A stretch of DNA of 64,000 nucleotides, taken from assembly GCA_003223515.1 (NCBI GenBank), contig QHVI01000047.1, forward strand, positions 20,861 through 84,860. The letters are read 5' to 3'. Origin of the DNA: Candidatus Angelobacter sp. Gp1-AA117 (lineage in GTDB: Bacteria; Acidobacteriota; Terriglobia; Terriglobales; Acidobacteriaceae). The first letter of the stretch is position 1, and each line of letters starts with the position of its first letter. This document shows, one piece after another, positions 19,133 to 27,570 of this stretch. The notes under the pieces are model-generated. The model did not search any database, was not told the DNA's origin, and saw only the letters and a list, made by a program, of their open reading frames with translations. The translations under genes and the position numbers were made by a program.

Positions 19133-20964
19133 ATGCTAATTGCACGACGGCCCCTGCGACGTGCCTGCCTTTACTTTGGCCTGCTTTCCTCTCTCATTCT
19201 TCCGGCTCTGGGTGCTGAGAAGTCCCGAGTTAGAGCCGAAGATTATGTGATTGATGCAGAGATCGTCCCGCGTACCCATCATCTATCCGCGCGCGCCAAA
19301 GTCAAGTTCGCCGCCCTTGATGACACCAATTTCGGCACGTTCGAACTGAACAATGGCCTGCGTCTCACCCGCGTGACAGACGGTGCCGGAAAAACGCTTT
19401 CCGCCGAACGCGTCAGCCAGGATAATGCCGTGCGCGTTACCTTCCCCAGTGGCATAGCCAAAGGGGCCTCCGGAACGCTGATCTTCGAATACGAAGGAAC
19501 TCTGGCTACCGCTGATGACAGGTCGGCAGCGGCGGCGGTACCGGCAAGATAGGCGCCTCAGGCAAAGCCGTAGCGACGTTTGCATGGCAGAAACCCAGCT
19601 TCCCCGGAACCATTGTTGCCGGTCCCTTCACCGAGACCACCGGCGCCAACGGCAACATCAAGGTTTATACCGAGGCCAATAAGAAGCAATACGCGGCTGC
19701 TTACGCCGATACCGCCGCCAGGGAACTTGAGTATTTTTCATCCATCTATGGCCCTGCCCCTTCCCCCATTTTGAAAGTCGTTGAGTTGCCCGATGACACC
19801 GTTCCTGCATGGTGGGGGCCAGAGGTTGCCGCCATTGCCAGCCGCGATATCAGCGAGAAAGTCAATTACCGCCTGCTGTCCGATACCATCGGACACCAAT
19901 GGTGGGGCGTTTCCACCAGCGCTGCCAGCAAAGATGACTGGTGGCTGGTAGACGGCGGAGCGCGCGATTCCGAGATGCGCTACGTGCAGAACATCGCTGG
20001 GGAACAGGCCTTTGAAGAAGCTACTCGCGATATGTCCGTGGGCGCTCTTGCCTATGACACCCAGCCGCTCTCGGCCATCGGCAAGCTCGATACCTTCTCT
20101 CCTGAATTTCAAGCCCTCGTGACCGACAAGGGCGGCATGATCTTCCACATGCTGCGCTGGGTCATCGGCGATGCAGCGTTTGATAAATCCATCAAGGAAT
20201 TCCTGATTACCTTCAACGGCAAATCGGCCAGTGTGAGTGACCTGCAGGCGATTGCTGAAAAGAATTACGGCGAAAAACTGACCGCCTTCTTCTCCCAGTG
20301 GGTTGATGGAACCGGAGCGCCCGAATTCAAGATGAAATACACGGTTTTCCGGGTGAAGAAGGGCTTTCGCATCGTGGGCCAGATCACTCAGGATCTCGAT
20401 TTATTCAAAATGCCGCTGGAGTTAAAAGTGGATACCGATGGCCAGAGCGAGATGAAGCGCATTGAAGTCGTCGGGACATCATCTTCGTTCACCGTTGAAA
20501 CTTTCGGTAAGCCGCGCCGCCTGGTGCTCGATCCCAATAACTGGGTGCTCAAGAACTCAGCCGATTTGCGTGTGCGCGTCGCCATTCGCCGTGGACAGGA
20601 ACTGACCCAGGCCGGCAATCTCGCCGAGGCGCTCAGTGAGTTCAACAAGGCTCTTGAAGTAAATAAAAACAGCTCGCTGGCGCATTACCGCATTGCTGAG
20701 GTGTTCTACCTGCAGCGCAACTACCAGTCGGCTGCCAATGAATACCGCGAGGCGATTTCCGGAGATCAGGATCCCCGCTGGACTGAAGTCTGGAGCCATG
20801 TGATGCTAGGCAAGATCTTTGACACTACCGGACAGCGTGACCGTGCAGTCAACGAATATCGCCAGGCCATCCAGACCAACGACAACACCCAGGGCGCCCT
20901 CGATGAGGCGCGCAAATACCTGGGAGCCCCATACACGCGGGACAGGAAACAGAACGGACAGTAA
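19133..20964 (+). pseudogene. M1-family aminopeptidase-like protein with TPR tail, broken by deletion and frameshift
   Basis: The first part runs from the ATG at 19133 (signal peptide ending near LPALGAEKS) to a TAG at 19550-19552 and matches the N-terminal beta domain (LIFEYEGTLATADD). The rest is in another frame, open from about 19519 (GTGKIGASGKAVATFAWQKP) to 20964. Comparing with what I know of the family, roughly 50-60 codons seem to be missing at about 19515-19525, out of frame. The catalytic region reads SDTIGHQWWG, where M1 enzymes have HExxH-x18-E; the first His and the Glu are replaced, and the downstream NEG is DGG. A zinc-peptidase activity is therefore unlikely even if restored. 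The C-terminus (about 20570-20940) has three TPR-like repeats. The part from 19771 could still be translated alone from a TTG. Confidence 0.75.
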
Positions 20965-20975
20965 CCAGATTGGGT

Positions 20976-21046
20976 AAATGGGTAATTTGGTAAGTGGGTA
21001 ATTGAGATTCAAAAAGCAAATTCCCAATTTACCAAATTACCCATTT
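20976..21046. terminator. Bidirectional hairpin terminator made of GGTAA-word repeats
   Basis: An 18-bp perfect stem: 20976-20993 pairs with 21029-21046, followed by TTTT on the plus strand. The sequence consists of GGGTAAATGGGTAATTTGG-type words in both orientations. It sits between the convergent M1-like gene and the MacB-like permease, so it could stop transcription from either side. It belongs to the same repeat family as 34184-34220 and 48173-48262. Confidence 0.6.
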
Positions 21047-21064
21047 TTCGTTCGTGGCTTACTC

Positions 21065-22306
21065 TTATTCGTATCGTAGTGCCTCAATGGGATCCAACCG
21101 TGCCGCGCGAATGGCTGGCAGCATTCCACTCACAATCCCCACCAGCGTCAGAATGCCTGTTGAAACCATAAGATTCGTCGGCGAGATAATCAGCCGGATG
21201 TCTCCTGCATCGGCGTTCTTAGCTACCGCGCTGTAGAGCGTCAGCGAGCCTGCGCCCCACGAGATGAGATAGGCCAGCGCAATTCCCAGCAATCCCCCCA
21301 GAAAGGTAATCGCCATTGCTTCAGCCAGGAACTGAAACAGGATGTCGCGCCTGCGTGCGCCCAGGGCTTTCTCAATCCCAATTTCGCGGGTGCGCTGGGT
21401 CACGGAGACCAGCATGATGTTCATCAAACCAATGCCGCCAATGCCCAGTGTGAGCGTGCCGATGAAGGCCAGCAGCACCTGAAGTCCGAGCGTGATGATC
21501 TCAAACGTGTTTACCTGCTTCATGGCGTTGAAGATAAAGATGGCGCGGCGGTCGGATGGCTGGAAGCCGTGCAGGGCAGCCAGCGTATCGCGAACCTCGC
21601 CCTCGATCTTCTCGTATTGCATGCTCTCGTAATCCATCCAGATGCCATCCAGGTAGCGCGTATCTTTGAGATCGCTCATGGTGCTGAACGGGACATAGAT
21701 CACGCGATTGATGTTGTCATCGCCCTCCTGCATCTTGGGCTGAAGCACGCCAATCACCTGGAAGCTCAGGCCGTTCACGCGCACGGAGTCTCCGATCGCG
21801 TATTGTCCGGAAAAGAGTTTTTCTTTCGCTTCTGAGCCGATCACGGCCACGCGGGCGCGCTGCATCTCGTCGCCCAGGTTGTAGAAGCGTCCATCGGCAA
21901 CTTTGAGTGCGCGGATGGATTGCCCATGCGAATTCAGGCCATCCACCGGCATCTCAAAAGAGCGGTTCTCGTGCTGCACATTGGCCTGCAGTGAGGCTTC
22001 CGGACTGATATGCCGCACCAGCGGAACAAAGGTGCTGATGCGGTCCACGTCATCAAGAGTGAAACGTACCTCAGTACCGGCTTTTGATCCTCCGGCCTGC
22101 AGAGACGTGCGCCCGGGAAAGACGCCCATGATCTGCATGCCGAAGTTGGAAAAAATATTGCGGACAGCGCGCCCGAACCCGGCGCCATAGGCAAGCAGCA
22201 GCACCACGGTAGCGATGCCCCAGGCCATTCCCAGCATAGTGAGGGCGGTGCGCCGCCGGTTGTGGCGCATGGCCTGAGATGCCTGTCCTAATAAATCGCG
22301 AACCAT
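21065..22306 (-). CDS. MacB/FtsX-type ABC transporter permease
   Basis: 413 residues with one N-terminal transmembrane helix (TALTMLGMAWGIATVVLLLAY), a large periplasmic MacB_PCD domain (about residues 45-270), then three C-terminal helices of the FtsX domain (GIGGIGLMNIMLVSVTQRTREIG). It ends in the typical RAARLDPIEALRYE. It lies 2 bp downstream of a second permease of the same type, so both are in one operon. No ATPase gene is next to them, so the ATPase must be encoded elsewhere. The likely role is mechanotransmission-type export or lipoprotein/antibiotic efflux. Confidence 0.88.
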   Translation of the reverse strand: MVRDLLGQASQAMRHNRRRTALTMLGMAWGIATVVLLLAYGAGFGRAVRNIFSNFGMQIMGVFPGRTSLQAGGSKAGTEVRFTLDDVDRISTFVPLVRHISPEASLQANVQHENRSFEMPVDGLNSHGQSIRALKVADGRFYNLGDEMQRARVAVIGSEAKEKLFSGQYAIGDSVRVNGLSFQVIGVLQPKMQEGDDNINRVIYVPFSTMSDLKDTRYLDGIWMDYESMQYEKIEGEVRDTLAALHGFQPSDRRAIFIFNAMKQVNTFEIITLGLQVLLAFIGTLTLGIGGIGLMNIMLVSVTQRTREIGIEKALGARRRDILFQFLAEAMAITFLGGLLGIALAYLISWGAGSLTLYSAVAKNADAGDIRLIISPTNLMVSTGILTLVGIVSGMLPAIRAARLDPIEALRYE

Positions 22307-22308
22307 AT

Positions 22309-23481
22309 CTACTCTTTTCTCAATGCCTCCACCGGCGTGAGCATCGCGGCCTTGCGCGCAGGATAGAGCCCGGCAACAATCCCCGCGAGCGAAAGCGAAA
22401 TCACGGCCACAGCGGCCGATGTAGGCACCAGGCGCGGCGTGTCAAAACCCGGTGGCGACGGTAATGTGGCCAGGGCGCCCATCAATCCTGCGGCAGCGGC
22501 AATTCCCAGCCCGCCGCTGATCAGCGTGAGAAAGGCGCCTTCAAAGAAAAACTGCATCAGGATATTGCGGTTGGTCGCGCCCAGGGCCTTCATCAGCCCG
22601 ATCTCGCGGGTGCGCTCGCTCACCGAAACCAGCATGATGTTGATGATTCCAATAGCTCCGAGCGAAAGCGTGACCATGCCCACCCCGCCCAGGAACATGT
22701 CCATGGCTGTAAAGATCTTGCCGACCATCTCATGCGTCTGGATCGTGTCCCACTCCTCGAAAGCTTCCTTGTTGCGGAAGTCGAAATCATGATTGCGGGC
22801 GATGATCCGGTGAACCTCATCGATGGCCTCAGCATGTTTGTCGCGGCTCACCGGCTGGCAGTTCATGAAAGAGATATCGTCAGCGGTCTCGGCATTCTTG
22901 ATCGGAAAGTAGGTGCGCATCACGCTGTAAGGCACATAAACGCGGAAATTGGTTGAGTTATTTTCATTGCGGCCCACAGTGTCCAGCACTCCCACGATCT
23001 CAAACCGCACTCCATTGAGTAGAATCGTGCTGCCCACGGCCGGACGCCCAGGGAACAGATTGCGGGACATCTCGTGGCCGAGTACCGCTACGTTCCTGCG
23101 CTGCTGGTCATCCAGATCGTTGAGCCAGCGCCCCTGCCCCATGGGCAGATAACGAATCTGGTTGAAGACCGGAGCAATGCCGGTCACCTGGCCGTTGCTG
23201 GTGGCAAAGTCGCTCACGGCGCGGATATCACCTCTTTGCAGCACTGGAGAGACATTGCGCACCAGTTTGGCCTCTTTGCGGACATCAAGATAATCCTGGT
23301 AGGTGAGCGCGTACTGCTTCATGCCCTGGCGCTGGCCCTCGACGGCTGGAATACGGCCGGGAAAGATGAACAGGATGTCCTGGCCCATGGTTTCCAGTTG
23401 ACGCTGGTTGCCGGAGCGAAAACCCTCGCCCAGCCCCACCAGCAGCAGCAAAGACCCGACACCCCAGGCAATGCCGAACAT
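22309..23481 (-). CDS. MacB/FtsX-type ABC transporter permease, start probably lost to a 1-nt frameshift
   Basis: Paralogue of the neighbouring permease, 390 residues from the first in-frame ATG, with the same MacB_PCD and FtsX layout (GAIGIINIMLVSVSERTREIG; C-terminus MLTPVEALRKE). The family's usual N-terminal amphipathic stretch is encoded in frame just upstream (FGQTLRTLWAHKLRSFLTM) but has no ATG before a stop codon. In the adjacent frame, ATGs at 23555 and 23549 begin MRMVLE, which would join perfectly after a single missing base near 23536. The gene is therefore either mildly damaged, affected by a sequence error, or uses an unusual start. First gene of the two-permease operon. Confidence 0.8.
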   Translation of the reverse strand: MFGIAWGVGSLLLLVGLGEGFRSGNQRQLETMGQDILFIFPGRIPAVEGQRQGMKQYALTYQDYLDVRKEAKLVRNVSPVLQRGDIRAVSDFATSNGQVTGIAPVFNQIRYLPMGQGRWLNDLDDQQRRNVAVLGHEMSRNLFPGRPAVGSTILLNGVRFEIVGVLDTVGRNENNSTNFRVYVPYSVMRTYFPIKNAETADDISFMNCQPVSRDKHAEAIDEVHRIIARNHDFDFRNKEAFEEWDTIQTHEMVGKIFTAMDMFLGGVGMVTLSLGAIGIINIMLVSVSERTREIGLMKALGATNRNILMQFFFEGAFLTLISGGLGIAAAAGLMGALATLPSPPGFDTPRLVPTSAAVAVISLSLAGIVAGLYPARKAAMLTPVEALRKE

Positions 23482-23616
23482 GGTCAGAAACGAGCGCAGC
23501 TTGTGCGCCCACAGGGTACGCAGCGTCTGCCCGAAGATTCCAGTACCATCCGCATGGCTAAAGAGGAATACGCAATCAGGGGAAAGTTAGTTCCATGGGG
23601 TTCAGACTCTAGGCAA

Positions 23617-24252
23617 CTACTCTGTTACCTTTGCGTCCTTTGCGTCCTCTCCGGTAAAAGGCTTTGGTTGTGGCTTCGCTACGCTGTGGTTAAGGCTTTT
23701 GGACGGATGCCGTGCTTCAGTAACCATTACCTCTTTGCCCATCCGCCGTCCCACTTCGCTACAGGCGGCAATGGTTGCATCGTCCGTCTCCGGGGTACGC
23801 ACCAGTTCTACTTGCTGTTCAAAGAACCGCATCCCCACACACTTGCTTGCGCGGTAAGTCACAGAGGCGATTTCACAAATGCTGAGTGAGGCGCTGTTCG
23901 AGGCCAGAATGGTATCCGGCTTACAGATTTTGTCGAGCAGGATAAAAATCTCCAGCTTCGACTCCAATTCGTCAGGAACGGCTTCTATGACCAGGTCGGC
24001 CTGTCTGGCTGCCTCTTCGACGGTAGCGGCATACTCCAGCCGCGCGAAGGCAGCTTCGGCGTCCTCTTTTCTGATCTTGCCCTGCTCTATGGCCTGGTCG
24101 AGATAAGAACGAATCTCGCTTTCGGCTTTCCTGAGACTGGCCGGAAGGATGTCCTCAAGAATCGTCCGGTAGCCGCCCAGCGCTGCCAGATGGGCAATGC
24201 CCCTGCCCGTGGTCCCAGCGCCGATCACGGCAACCGCGCGGACCTCCGCCAT
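23617..24252 (-). pseudogene. Truncated 3-hydroxyacyl-CoA dehydrogenase-like protein with a repeat-encoded tail
   Basis: 211 residues. The N-terminal Rossmann domain is clear (VAVIGAGTTGRGIAHLA; ADLVIEAVPDELESK; LASNSASLSICEIA). The catalytic His of the family motif GMHFFNP is Arg here (GMRFFEQQ). After VGRRMGKEVMVTEA the C-terminal domain (about 95 residues) is missing. The frame runs instead through the intergenic TGCGTCC repeat at 23625-23696, giving a tail (PQPKPFTGEDAKDAKVTE) that is only translated repeat. So the gene was truncated and capped by a repeat copy. Its ATG immediately follows the stop of the small gene at 24253-24441. It may be an inert remnant or a nucleotide-binding protein of unknown role. 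Confidence 0.7.
23625..23696. repeat. Intergenic TGCGTCC repeat forming the 3' end of a reading frame
   Basis: Words TTACCTTTGCGTCC, TTTGCGTCC, TCTCCGGTAAAAGGC, then TTTGGTTGTGGCTTC, GCTACGCTGTGGTTAA. The second half matches 12451-12496 with few differences. It lies within the truncated dehydrogenase frame, the only place in the window where this repeat is read as protein. Confidence 0.7.
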
Positions 24253-24441
24253 TTATTTGAGCTTCTCCATGGTCTCCACCATGGCCATAAAATTCGGGTC
24301 TGACTTTCTCATGTATTCCGCGAGGCGCTTGCGTTCCTCATCAGTCATGGTTGGAAGGCCCGCCTGGATGCGGCGCAGAGTGGCTGCGATATCGTCGACA
24401 TAATTCATCATCCGTATGAGTTCACCGGTAACGATTGACAT
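24253..24441 (-). CDS. Small conserved-looking helical protein, unknown function
   Basis: 62 residues, charged and helical (MSIVTGELIRMMNYVDDIAA at the start; DEERKRLAEYMRKSDPNF in the middle). It is immediately upstream of, and abuts, the truncated dehydrogenase (TAA directly before ATG), so the two are coupled. I do not recognise the family. The direct coupling and the lack of an alternative in this stretch suggest it is real. Confidence 0.55.
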   Translation of the reverse strand: MSIVTGELIRMMNYVDDIAATLRRIQAGLPTMTDEERKRLAEYMRKSDPNFMAMVETMEKLK

Positions 24442-24564
24442 GCGTGCTCCTGTTCCGAATCATTTATTGTGGATTGTCCCGCTGAATTAGTAAAGCCGCG
24501 TCACTTCCAGTTTTCGTCTACTCACATTGCTGCATCTAAGTTTCAGGGAAGTCTCTGTCTCTAA

Positions 24565-27500
24565 ATGCGAGCCAATCCAGCTACTCTCATCACGGAATCG
24601 AGCGGCATCTCCGAGTGCCTTGACCGGCTGGCCGCGCACAAGCATACCGCCCGCCCGCTTTCAACGTATCGTCTGCAGTTTAATGCGCACTTCCGGTTTG
24701 AAGATGCCCGCCGGCTGGCAGGTTATCTCCATGCTTTGGGAGTTTCCCATGTGTACGCTTCGCCCATTCTTCAGGCGCGCGCAGGCAGCCTTCATGGCTA
24801 TGACATTACCGACCACAACTCCCTGAACCCGGAGATCGGCACTTATGAGGAATTCCAGTCTTTTGTTCGCGAACTGAAAAACTACGGCATGGGACAGATT
24901 CTTGATTTTGTTCCTAACCACATGGGCGTGGGAACCAACTCCTGGTGGCGGGACGTGCTGGCCAACGGCCGTGCCTCAGAGTTCGCAGAGTTCTTTGACA
25001 TTGACTGGAATCCGCTCAAACCTGAGCTGCACAATAAACTGTTGCTGCCCATCCTGGGTGACCAGTACGGTGCAGAGCTTGAGGCCGGGCATATCAGCCT
25101 TGTGCCGGGCGAGAAGAGTTTCGAAATAAAGTATTATGACAACCGGCTGCCGGTCGATCCACAGACGATTCCCCTGATTTTTGAATCTGTAAATCAAGAT
25201 ATCCATCATCAGGAGTTGCGCAGCGTGCTCTCCGGCCTGCGTAATCTGCCTCCTCACACCACCACGCAGGGTGAACTGGTGCGGCAGCGCCAGCGCGCCA
25301 TATCCCCGCTGACTGAAGCGCTGCAAAGCCTCATTCGCGAACATGCGGAGGTGAAGCAGCTTACAGAAAAGGCCCTGGAACATTCCAATGGCAGGCCGGG
25401 AGAGCCGCACAGCTTTGCCTACCTGCACCGATTGCTGGAAGCCCAGGTTTACCGGCTGGCCCACTGGCGTGTTTCGGGTGAAGAAATCAATTACCGCCGG
25501 TTCTTCGATATCAATGACCTGATCGGCCTGCGGATGGAGAACCCGCGCGTCTTCGCTGCCACCCACCAGCTCTTGCGCAAGCTGCTGGCTGAAGATGAGA
25601 TCCAGGGGCTGCGCATCGACCACTGCGATGGACTGTTGAATCCCGTGCAGTACCTGGTGCGCCTGCAGATACTGTTTGCGGCCAGCCAGTGCTCAGGCCC
25701 AACCCCCAAGCCTCCGCTGGCTGAGAATGGCATTGAAACCGAAGTGCTGCAGGTATTCGGCCAGCATGACTGGATGAACCTCCATGCTCCGCTTTATGCG
25801 GTAGTAGAAAAAATTCTGGAGCCCGGCGAAGATATGCCTCCAGCCTGGCCAGTGGACGGCACCTCTGGCTATGACTTCACCACCCTGGTGAATGGCATTT
25901 TTATCGAGCGGCGCAACGAGCGGACCTTCACCAACCTGTTTCATCGTTTCACCGGCGCTTCCTACGATGTGGATATGCTGATCTATAACAGCAAGAAGCT
26001 CATCATGCATGCTTCGCTGGCCAGCGAGGTCAACGTGCTGGCCCACATGCTTGATGAAATCTCCTCCAGCGACTGGTATGCCCGTGACTTCACCCGCAAG
26101 GCCTTGCGTGATGTGATTCGCGAAACGATTGCCTGCTTCCCGGTTTACCGTACTTACATCGACGAACGCGGACAGATGACCGATCTGGACCGTGCCCACA
26201 TCAATACCGCCATCGTCCATGCCAAGCGGCGTAATCCGGATAAAGCCCCGGCCAGCTTTGATTTTCTGCGCGACATCCTGCTGCTCCAACGGAGAGACGG
26301 ACACGATGAACCGGAATTGCACAAGAAGAAGCTGTATTTCACGCTGAAATTCCAGCAGCTCACCGGCCCGGTGATGGCCAAAGGGCTGGAAGACACGACC
26401 TGCTATGTCTACAACCGTTTTATTTCGGTCAATGAAGTCGGCGGCTCGCCCAAGCAGTTCGGAATATCCGTCAATGAATTCCATGAAGGCAATCTGAAGC
26501 GGGCGCAACACTGGCCTTTCTCCATGCTGGCCACCTCCACGCACGATACCAAGCGCAGCGAAGACGTGCGCGCGCGGCTCAACGTGCTCTCAGAGATGCC
26601 CAAGCAGTGGGCTTCACAGGTCTTCAAATGGAGAAAGCCCAACCGCACCCGCAAACGCGTGCTGGCCGATGGCCGCAGCGTGCCCGACCTCAACGAAGAA
26701 TATCTCCTGTACCAGACGCTGGTAGGCTCCTGGCCTTTTGAATTCCAGAAAGAAGTGCCGGATAAGACTTACATCGAACGCATCAAGCAATACATGACCA
26801 AAGCCGTCCATGAAGCCAAGGTCAACCTGAGCTGGATCAATGACGATCCTCAGTATGTTGAGGCGCTGCAGCTTTTCATCGAAAAGATTCTCGTCCCGGG
26901 CCCGCGCAGCCGTCCTAATTCATTCCTGGAGCAGATCATGGCATTCGTGCCCACGGTGAGCTTCTTTGGCGCCATTAATTCGCTGGCCCAGCGGCTGCTC
27001 ACCATCACCACTCCTGGCAATCCTGACATCTACCAGGGCACGGAGCTGTGGGATTTCAGTCTGGTTGATCCTGACAATCGCCGTCCGGTGAACTATGAGT
27101 TACGGCAGCAACTGCTCACAGAATTAGATCGGCGATCGGAAGCGGGTAATCTGACGCAGCTTTGCGCTGAATTGCTGGAAAAATATAAGGATGGACGGAT
27201 CAAGTTGTGGACAACCATGCAGGCACTGCGTTTTCGCCGTGACCGCCGCGAATTGTTTCAAGTGGGACGCTATATTCCTCTCTACGCTACTGGAGCGAAA
27301 CGCGATCACCTGGTGGCTTTTGCGCGTGAGCACCAGAACCACGTGGCCATTCTGGCCGTGCCCCGGCTCAGCTACATTCTTGCCGGTGGTGTTATGCGTC
27401 CGCCCCTGGGCGAACTCTGGCAGGATACAGAACTGCCTGTGCCCTCGCGCACATCGGAATTTCTGGAAAATGCTTTTACCGGGGAAAAAATCAAGGTCAC

Positions 27501-27570
27501 GCCGCAACGCACGCTGCTAGGCCGCGAACTCTTCCGCCATTTCCCGGTTGCTTTGCTGGCCGGCGCCTGA
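24565..27570 (+). CDS. treY: Maltooligosyl trehalose synthase
   Basis: GH13 enzyme that turns the reducing-end alpha-1,4 bond of a maltodextrin into an alpha,alpha-1,1 bond, the first step of the TreY-TreZ route from glycogen to trehalose. 1,001 residues, at the upper end of the family. STYRLQFNAHFRFEDA, YASPILQARAGSLHGYDITDH and DFVPNHMGV open the barrel. The nucleophile is D352 in GLRIDHCDG, and SMLATSTHDTKRSEDVRAR and PGNPDIYQGTE are also diagnostic. treZ is not in the window. Its 3' end overlaps malQ on the opposite strand by 54 bp. Trehalose would serve as a compatible solute or desiccation protectant. Confidence 0.95.
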   Translation: MRANPATLITESSGISECLDRLAAHKHTARPLSTYRLQFNAHFRFEDARRLAGYLHALGVSHVYASPILQARAGSLHGYDITDHNSLNPEIGTYEEFQSFVRELKNYGMGQILDFVPNHMGVGTNSWWRDVLANGRASEFAEFFDIDWNPLKPELHNKLLLPILGDQYGAELEAGHISLVPGEKSFEIKYYDNRLPVDPQTIPLIFESVNQDIHHQELRSVLSGLRNLPPHTTTQGELVRQRQRAISPLTEALQSLIREHAEVKQLTEKALEHSNGRPGEPHSFAYLHRLLEAQVYRLAHWRVSGEEINYRRFFDINDLIGLRMENPRVFAATHQLLRKLLAEDEIQGLRIDHCDGLLNPVQYLVRLQILFAASQCSGPTPKPPLAENGIETEVLQVFGQHDWMNLHAPLYAVVEKILEPGEDMPPAWPVDGTSGYDFTTLVNGIFIERRNERTFTNLFHRFTGASYDVDMLIYNSKKLIMHASLASEVNVLAHMLDEISSSDWYARDFTRKALRDVIRETIACFPVYRTYIDERGQMTDLDRAHINTAIVHAKRRNPDKAPASFDFLRDILLLQRRDGHDEPELHKKKLYFTLKFQQLTGPVMAKGLEDTTCYVYNRFISVNEVGGSPKQFGISVNEFHEGNLKRAQHWPFSMLATSTHDTKRSEDVRARLNVLSEMPKQWASQVFKWRKPNRTRKRVLADGRSVPDLNEEYLLYQTLVGSWPFEFQKEVPDKTYIERIKQYMTKAVHEAKVNLSWINDDPQYVEALQLFIEKILVPGPRSRPNSFLEQIMAFVPTVSFFGAINSLAQRLLTITTPGNPDIYQGTELWDFSLVDPDNRRPVNYELRQQLLTELDRRSEAGNLTQLCAELLEKYKDGRIKLWTTMQALRFRRDRRELFQVGRYIPLYATGAKRDHLVAFAREHQNHVAILAVPRLSYILAGGVMRPPLGELWQDTELPVPSRTSEFLENAFTGEKIKVTPQRTLLGRELFRHFPVALLAGA

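Noticed and set aside
25693..26544. A 283-codon minus-strand frame
   Set aside because: Shadow of treY.
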